The notes beneath the pieces were generated by a model. The model saw only the letters and a program-made list of their open reading frames with translations. It was not told the origin of the DNA and searched no databases. From Bacteroidales bacterium (GTDB lineage Bacteria > Bacteroidota > Bacteroidia > Bacteroidales > UBA3663), in the NCBI GenBank assembly GCA_030526445.1, contig JAUNCV010000063.1:1-8636 (forward strand): a stretch of 8,636 nucleotides of DNA, written 5' to 3'. Each line of letters opens with the position of its first letter. Position 1 is the first letter of the stretch. A program made the position numbers and the translations under genes. Shown here in pieces: positions 6,240 to 8,636 of this stretch.

Positions 6240-7475
6240 TTACTCAGCACGGAATTTTTCCATATTGGTTTTGGCGAATTCCGCCTGTGCATATTCGAGC
6301 GTAATCTGCAACTTCTTCTTGCGGCCAGAAGGCAGTTCGTACATAGCATCCATCATGATGCTTTCGGCAATGCTTCGAAGACCACGAGCACCCAATTTAT
6401 ATTCGATAGCCTTGTCTACGATAAACTGGTAAACATCGTCATCGAAAGAGAGTTCGATATCGTCCATACCAAAGAGTTTTTTGTACTGCTTGATAATGGC
6501 ATTCTTTGGCTCAGTGAGAATGCGACGAAGCGCATCTGCATCGAGAGGCTCGAGATGTGTCAGAATCGGCAATCGGCCAATAATCTCTGGAATGAGACCG
6601 AATTTCTTCAAATCGGCAGGAGTGATATACTGCAAGAGGTTATTACGATCGATCTCCACACGCGAAGCATCGGTAGCAAAACCAACGCTACGGGTATTGA
6701 GACGAGCACCAATCTTCTGTTCGATGCCATCAAAAGCGCCACCACAGATGAAAAGGATATTCTTAGTATCGACCTCAATGAGTTTCTGCTCCGGATGCTT
6801 ACGTCCACCCTGTGGCGGAACTGCCACCTTGCTACCTTCGAGCAGTTTGAGAAGACCTTGCTGAACACCCTCACCACTCACATCGCGTGTGATGCTTGGA
6901 TTATCGCTCTTTCGGGCAATCTTGTCAATCTCATCAATGAAGACAATGCCTCGCTGAGCCTTTGCAACATCATAGTCGCAAGCCTGAAGCAGACGAGTAA
7001 TGATACTTTCAATATCTTCACCAACATAACCTGCCTCGGTGAGCACTGTGGCATCGACAATAGCGAATGGCACTTCGAGCATGCGAGCAATAGTCTTTGC
7101 CAAAAGAGTCTTGCCAGTACCGGTGCGACCCACCATGATGATATTACTCTTCTCGATTTCAACATCATCACCATGATCGGGCTGCATGAGACGCTTGTAG
7201 TGATTATAGACAGCCACACAGAGACTCTTCTTGGCATCGTCCTGACCAATCACATAACCATCAAGGAACTCCTTAATCTCTTTTGGACGAGGAAGCTTCT
7301 TCAGGTCAAGACCAGCCTGTTCGGTTGCGGCCTTCTTGAGATGCTCATCGGTAATAGCCTTTGCCTGCTCCGAGCACTCATCGCAGATAAAACCATTCAG
7401 ACCAGAGATGAGCAGTCGAACCTCACTGCGGTAACGGCCGCAAAAGCTGCATCTATCTTCAATTTTCTTTGCCAT
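6240..7475 (-). CDS. clpX: ATP-dependent Clp protease ATP-binding subunit ClpX
   Basis: ClpX is the hexameric AAA+ unfoldase that recognises tagged substrates and threads them into ClpP in the cytoplasm. The 411-residue protein is full length. The N-terminal zinc-binding domain has Cys9, Cys12, Cys31 and Cys34. The Walker A motif is GRTGTGKT at 115-122; Arg116 stands where relatives usually have Pro or Ser. Pore loop 1 is GYVG at 148-151, Walker B is VFIDEID at 177-183 (Asp180, Glu181), and the RKH loop is at 224-226. The ClpP-docking loop equivalent to IGF is VGF at 263-265. The arginine finger lies in PEIIGRLP (Arg300) and sensor II in LGARGLRS (Arg363). It starts 3 bases after the clpP stop, with purine-rich AAGAAG inside the end of clpP as a possible ribosome contact, so translation is probably coupled. 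A strong terminator follows. Confidence 0.98.
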   Translation of the reverse strand: MAKKIEDRCSFCGRYRSEVRLLISGLNGFICDECSEQAKAITDEHLKKAATEQAGLDLKKLPRPKEIKEFLDGYVIGQDDAKKSLCVAVYNHYKRLMQPDHGDDVEIEKSNIIMVGRTGTGKTLLAKTIARMLEVPFAIVDATVLTEAGYVGEDIESIITRLLQACDYDVAKAQRGIVFIDEIDKIARKSDNPSITRDVSGEGVQQGLLKLLEGSKVAVPPQGGRKHPEQKLIEVDTKNILFICGGAFDGIEQKIGARLNTRSVGFATDASRVEIDRNNLLQYITPADLKKFGLIPEIIGRLPILTHLEPLDADALRRILTEPKNAIIKQYKKLFGMDDIELSFDDDVYQFIVDKAIEYKLGARGLRSIAESIMMDAMYELPSGRKKKLQITLEYAQAEFAKTNMEKFRAE

Positions 7476-7478
7476 CGA

Positions 7479-8171
7479 TTATTTCTTCTTAGTAAAAATA
7501 TGATCAATCATACCATATTCGAGCGCCTCCTGAGCTGTGAGATAGTGATCGCGATCACAATCGGCCTCAATCTTCTCGAACGGCTGACCCGAGCATTCGC
7601 TCAAGATGGTATAAAGCTCATTCTTGAGCTTCTTGATTTCATTGACAGCAATCTCCATATCAGAAGCCTGACCCTGAGTACCGCCCAATGGCTGATGAAT
7701 CATGACTCGTGAATGAGGCAATGCAAAACGCTTGCCTTTGGTGCCAGCTGCCAACAGAACTGAGGCCATTGAGGCTGCCATACCTGTAACAACAGTGCTG
7801 ACATCGCAAGAGATATACTGCATAGTATCATAGATAGCCAAACCTCCGCTCACAATGCCACCAGGAGAGTTGAGATACATAGTAATATCCTTATCACTTT
7901 CGGCCGATGCCAAGAAGAGCAACTGAGCCTGCACCACGTTGGCACTGTACTCATCAATTTCGGTACCAAGGAAGATGATGCGATCCATCATCAAACGGCT
8001 GAAGACATCCATCTGAGCAACATTCAGCTGACGCTCTTCGATGATTGATGGATTAATATAAGAGGCTCGAGGCTGCATCACTTTGCTCTGGAAACGCATG
8101 TAATCGTTGAGCGCATTGCCATTGAGGCCCATGCCCATGGTAGCGAACTTGTAAAATTCGTTGTTGTTCAT
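7479..8171 (-). CDS. clpP: ATP-dependent Clp protease proteolytic subunit ClpP
   Basis: ClpP is the serine peptidase that forms the 14-mer degradation chamber used by ClpX (and ClpA/ClpC where present). This 230-residue protein has an N-terminal stretch of about 45 residues before the conserved EERQLNVAQMDVFSRLMMDR, somewhat longer than the roughly 195-residue mature E. coli chain; Bacteroidetes ClpPs commonly have such an extension. The catalytic triad is intact: Ser134 in GMAASMASVLL, His159 in VMIHQPLGG and Asp207 in CDRDHYLTAQEA. YLNSPGG at 99-105 forms the oxyanion and substrate strand region. The ATG at 8171 is the first good start after the intergenic hairpin; whether the extension is cleaved off as a propeptide cannot be told. 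It precedes clpX in one operon. No sign of damage or unusual composition is seen. Confidence 0.97.
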   Translation of the reverse strand: MNNNEFYKFATMGMGLNGNALNDYMRFQSKVMQPRASYINPSIIEERQLNVAQMDVFSRLMMDRIIFLGTEIDEYSANVVQAQLLFLASAESDKDITMYLNSPGGIVSGGLAIYDTMQYISCDVSTVVTGMAASMASVLLAAGTKGKRFALPHSRVMIHQPLGGTQGQASDMEIAVNEIKKLKNELYTILSECSGQPFEKIEADCDRDHYLTAQEALEYGMIDHIFTKKK

Positions 8172-8194
8172 AATAGTTCTTATAAATTGTATTA

Positions 8195-8235
8195 ATTTCC
8201 GACTTCGCCATATAATATAGTACGAAGCCGGAAAT
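8195..8235 (-). other. 13-bp hairpin between the HIT gene and clpP
   Basis: Bases 8195-8207 and 8223-8235 pair over 13 positions (attTCCG(A/G)CTTCG type arms; one G-T wobble in the minus-strand transcript) around a 15-base AT-rich loop. On the minus strand the 3' side continues TTAATACAATTT, not a clean T-tract, so termination after the HIT gene would be partial at best. The hairpin could be a weak terminator/attenuator or a 5' leader structure of clpP that affects mRNA stability. Confidence 0.6.
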
Positions 8236-8243
8236 AATTCAAA
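8212..8243 (-). promoter_or_regulatory. Possible clpP promoter overlapping the hairpin loop
   Basis: On the minus strand TTTG (8243-8240) matches the -33 box. After 20 bases TATATTAT (8219-8212) matches six of eight positions of TAnnTTTG. The -7 candidate falls inside the hairpin loop. The spacing is right, but the -7 match is imperfect and the region is very AT-rich, so chance is a fair alternative. Otherwise clpPX would depend on read-through from the HIT gene. Confidence 0.3.
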
Positions 8244-8245
8244 TT

Positions 8246-8636
8246 TTATTCAAAATTTTCTGCAATCTTTGCACAAATCTCTTTCATCTCGTCAGCAGAA
8301 AGCTGAAGCTTCTCCTTACGGAAATCCATATCACCTTCGCTATTGAGCGGAATCAAGTGGATGTGAGCATGTGGTACCTCAAGACCCATAACGCAAACGC
8401 CTACACGATTGCAAGGAATAGCCTTCTTGATAGCAGCAGCTACACGTTTAGCAAACTGCATGTGAGCACCAACCATGGCATCGCTCTGATCAAAAATATA
8501 ATCGACTTCCTGCTTTGGCACTACAAGAGTGTGACCCTTAGCAACAGGATTGATGTCAAGGAAAGCATAAAAAAGATCATCCTCAGCTATCTTGTAGCTT
8601 GGAATCTCTCCAGCTATAATGCGTGAAAAAATAGTC
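8246..8636 (-). CDS. HIT (histidine triad) family protein, lacking only its first residue(s)
   Basis: The frame is open from the window edge: its first complete codons read TIFSRIIAGEIPSYKIAEDD, which is how bacterial HIT/HINT proteins usually begin after Met or Met-Ala. So only one or two codons are missing and the full protein should be about 130 residues. Family landmarks are DLFYAFLDINPVAKGHTLVV and the triad HAHIHLIP near the C-terminus (His at partial-protein positions 89, 91 and 93). HIT proteins are small cytoplasmic nucleotide hydrolases or transferases acting on phosphoramidate or AMP-linked compounds; the cellular substrate is generally unclear. A GTG at 8521 is internal (the Val of LVVPKQ) and should not be used as the start. 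The gene ends 74 bp before clpP. In many Bacteroidetes greA precedes the HIT gene, and it may lie just outside the window. Confidence 0.93.
   Translation of the reverse strand, partial: TIFSRIIAGEIPSYKIAEDDLFYAFLDINPVAKGHTLVVPKQEVDYIFDQSDAMVGAHMQFAKRVAAAIKKAIPCNRVGVCVMGLEVPHAHIHLIPLNSEGDMDFRKEKLQLSADEMKEICAKIAENFE

Noticed and set aside
6195..7712. Long plus-strand open frame (505 codons) antisense to clpX and the end of clpP
   Set aside because: It starts inside the clpX terminator hairpin, crosses two unmistakable minus-strand genes and their junction, has no promoter or leader, and its translation resembles no family I recognise. It is a mirror of codon usage in clpPX.
8246..8521. A shorter HIT protein starting at the GTG at 8521
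   Set aside because: The same frame stays open upstream to the window edge and encodes the conserved HIT N-terminal part (IFSRIIAGE... DLFYAFLDINP), so the GTG is an internal Val codon.

Overview
The window reads as a chromosomal segment of a Bacteroidales bacterium (Prevotella/Bacteroides-like). The evidence is a SusC/SusD outer-membrane pair, Bacteroidetes-type promoter boxes (TAnnTTTG, here TATCTTTG twice), AT-rich leaders without a clear Shine-Dalgarno sequence, and ClpP/ClpX sequences of the Bacteroidetes type. The genus cannot be fixed from the sequence alone. Every convincing gene is on the minus strand, so transcription runs from the right end of the window to the left.

Region by region, in transcription order. 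(1) 8636-6240 is housekeeping: an almost complete HIT-family protein, then clpP and clpX separated by 3 bases. clpX is followed by a strong intrinsic terminator at 6169-6206. A 13-bp stem hairpin lies between the HIT gene and clpP. (2) 6239-5959 is a regulatory intergenic region of 281 bases. It holds the clpX terminator, a perfect 16-bp palindrome, an A-tract/T-tract inverted repeat and a TATCTTTG promoter for susC. (3) 5958-1291 is a complete susC-susD pair 15 bases apart, closed by a strong GC-rich terminator at 1236-1264. (4) 1114-281 is a lipoprotein glycerophosphodiester phosphodiesterase with its own good promoter. (5) 217-1 is the start of a secreted GH29 alpha-L-fucosidase whose reading frame carries an in-frame TAA at codon 53, just before the family signature. 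It runs off the left edge.

How the parts fit. ClpP and ClpX form one ATP-dependent protease. SusC and SusD form one outer-membrane glycan (or other oligomer) importer, with SusD the surface lid and SusC the TonB-dependent barrel. The phosphodiesterase and the fucosidase lie downstream in the same orientation and could be enzymes of the same utilisation locus, but a terminator and a new promoter separate them from susCD. A shared sequence element in the susC leader and just upstream of the fucosidase hints at common control; this is inference.

I see no CRISPR array, transposase, tRNA, rRNA or phage gene. No radically new system is evident. The best leads are the interrupted fucosidase, the shared leader motif with its tandem copy, and the palindrome upstream of susC.
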